Shown here in pieces: positions 63,562-64,000 of a stretch of DNA of 64,000 nucleotides. Made by a program: the position numbers and the translations under genes. Where the stretch lies: positions 6,502,001-6,566,000 of the forward strand of contig JAQISU010000169.1 in assembly GCA_029339505.1 (NCBI GenBank), written 5' to 3'. The stretch comes from Unio delphinus. Taxonomy: Eukaryota > Mollusca > Bivalvia > Unionida > Unionidae. Below the pieces are notes generated by a model. It did no database searches and was not told the origin of the DNA. It saw only the letters and a list, made by a program, of their open reading frames with translations. The stretch's first letter is position 1; each line of letters starts with the position of its first letter.

Positions 63562-64000
63562 CTTATTTTCCTAACTCGTGTCTTGTAGTAAGCATAATTT
63601 ATAATTTCGAAATGCAAAATTCGCCCGATTTCGGCCTCACACTATAACTTCATTTGGAGTTCATTTGCTCTAAACAAAAGTCATGGAATTTACTTTTAAG
63701 TCTCGTTCTGCAGTGACTGCGCATGCCTCTTTCGTTTCCACTAATAAATAATTGTGTTATTGTTTGTATGCATATGCTCTGCATTAGAAAGTGCTCCCCT
63801 TCAACAATGTCCACAGGCTTGATGGTTCGCCAGTCACTTAGTTCTATTCCACATTAATTTCCATGCGCCAATACGTGAATGTCTTAGCGTTCATGTGAAT
63901 GGCTTAGCTAACCAAGTGTTTCTAATGCTCTACTTTCTTCATTCAAGCCATCTTTCATATTTACATCATAAGTATGTATTATATTGATTTAATCAATCAG
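63560..64000. other. Non-coding DNA to the window end
   Basis: Nothing recognised. gtgaatg..cttag repeats weakly around 63870-63910. Confidence 0.4.

Overview
The window looks like nuclear DNA of an invertebrate animal. The dense long microsatellites, tRNA-derived SINEs, LINE and LTR relics, hAT-type MITEs and the style of the giant DNA transposon fit a mollusc, but the species call is an inference. There is no bacterial-type gene organisation.

The left 25 kb holds one host gene on the minus strand. It is a short-chain dehydrogenase/reductase (SDR) of the retinol/17-beta-hydroxysteroid/3-hydroxybutyrate dehydrogenase type. Six coding exons (25273 down to 2936) join in frame across consensus splice sites to 374 codons including the stop. 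Its introns are full of repeats: a solo LTR, SINEs, minisatellites, a LINE relic, and two decayed pieces of a Maverick/Polinton virus-like element. The capsid-side piece lies in intron 4 and the replication/integration-side piece in intron 1.

The 25.3-39 kb stretch is mostly gene-free. It has minisatellites, microsatellites, a second solo LTR (33652-34482), a decayed gag-like relic (about 35140-36015), and a dispersed repeat that recurs inverted at 12.4-13.95 kb.

The centre of interest is 39068-53300, a much better preserved Polinton-type element (adintovirus-like large DNA transposon/endogenous virus). On the minus strand, reading leftwards from 45.7 kb, lie a broken unknown gene, a small basic virion-type protein, the major capsid protein, a broken pX-like protein, an adenain-type protease, a coiled-coil fibre-like protein, a membrane protein and a penton-like protein. 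From 46.3 to 47.5 kb come an unknown ORF, an HNH homing endonuclease and a zinc-binding protein, all minus. From 47.5 to 50.75 kb, plus strand, runs a family B DNA polymerase fused to an SF1 helicase. Next come a retroviral-type integrase and a zinc-ribbon/phospholipase A2 protein (both minus), then the packaging ATPase (plus). Several genes carry stops or frameshifts, so this copy is defective. It also shows two striking rearrangements: a perfect 236-bp inverted duplication that truncates the penton-like gene, and an in-frame duplication of the ATPase P-loop around an 86-bp filler identical to LINE-relic DNA 3 kb away.

The right 10.7 kb contains a 469-bp MITE inside an AT microsatellite, a possible diverged LTR with a 28-bp minisatellite, SINEs, an antisense LINE relic carrying a hAT MITE, a 5'-truncated LINE (58.1-59.5 kb) and more microsatellites.
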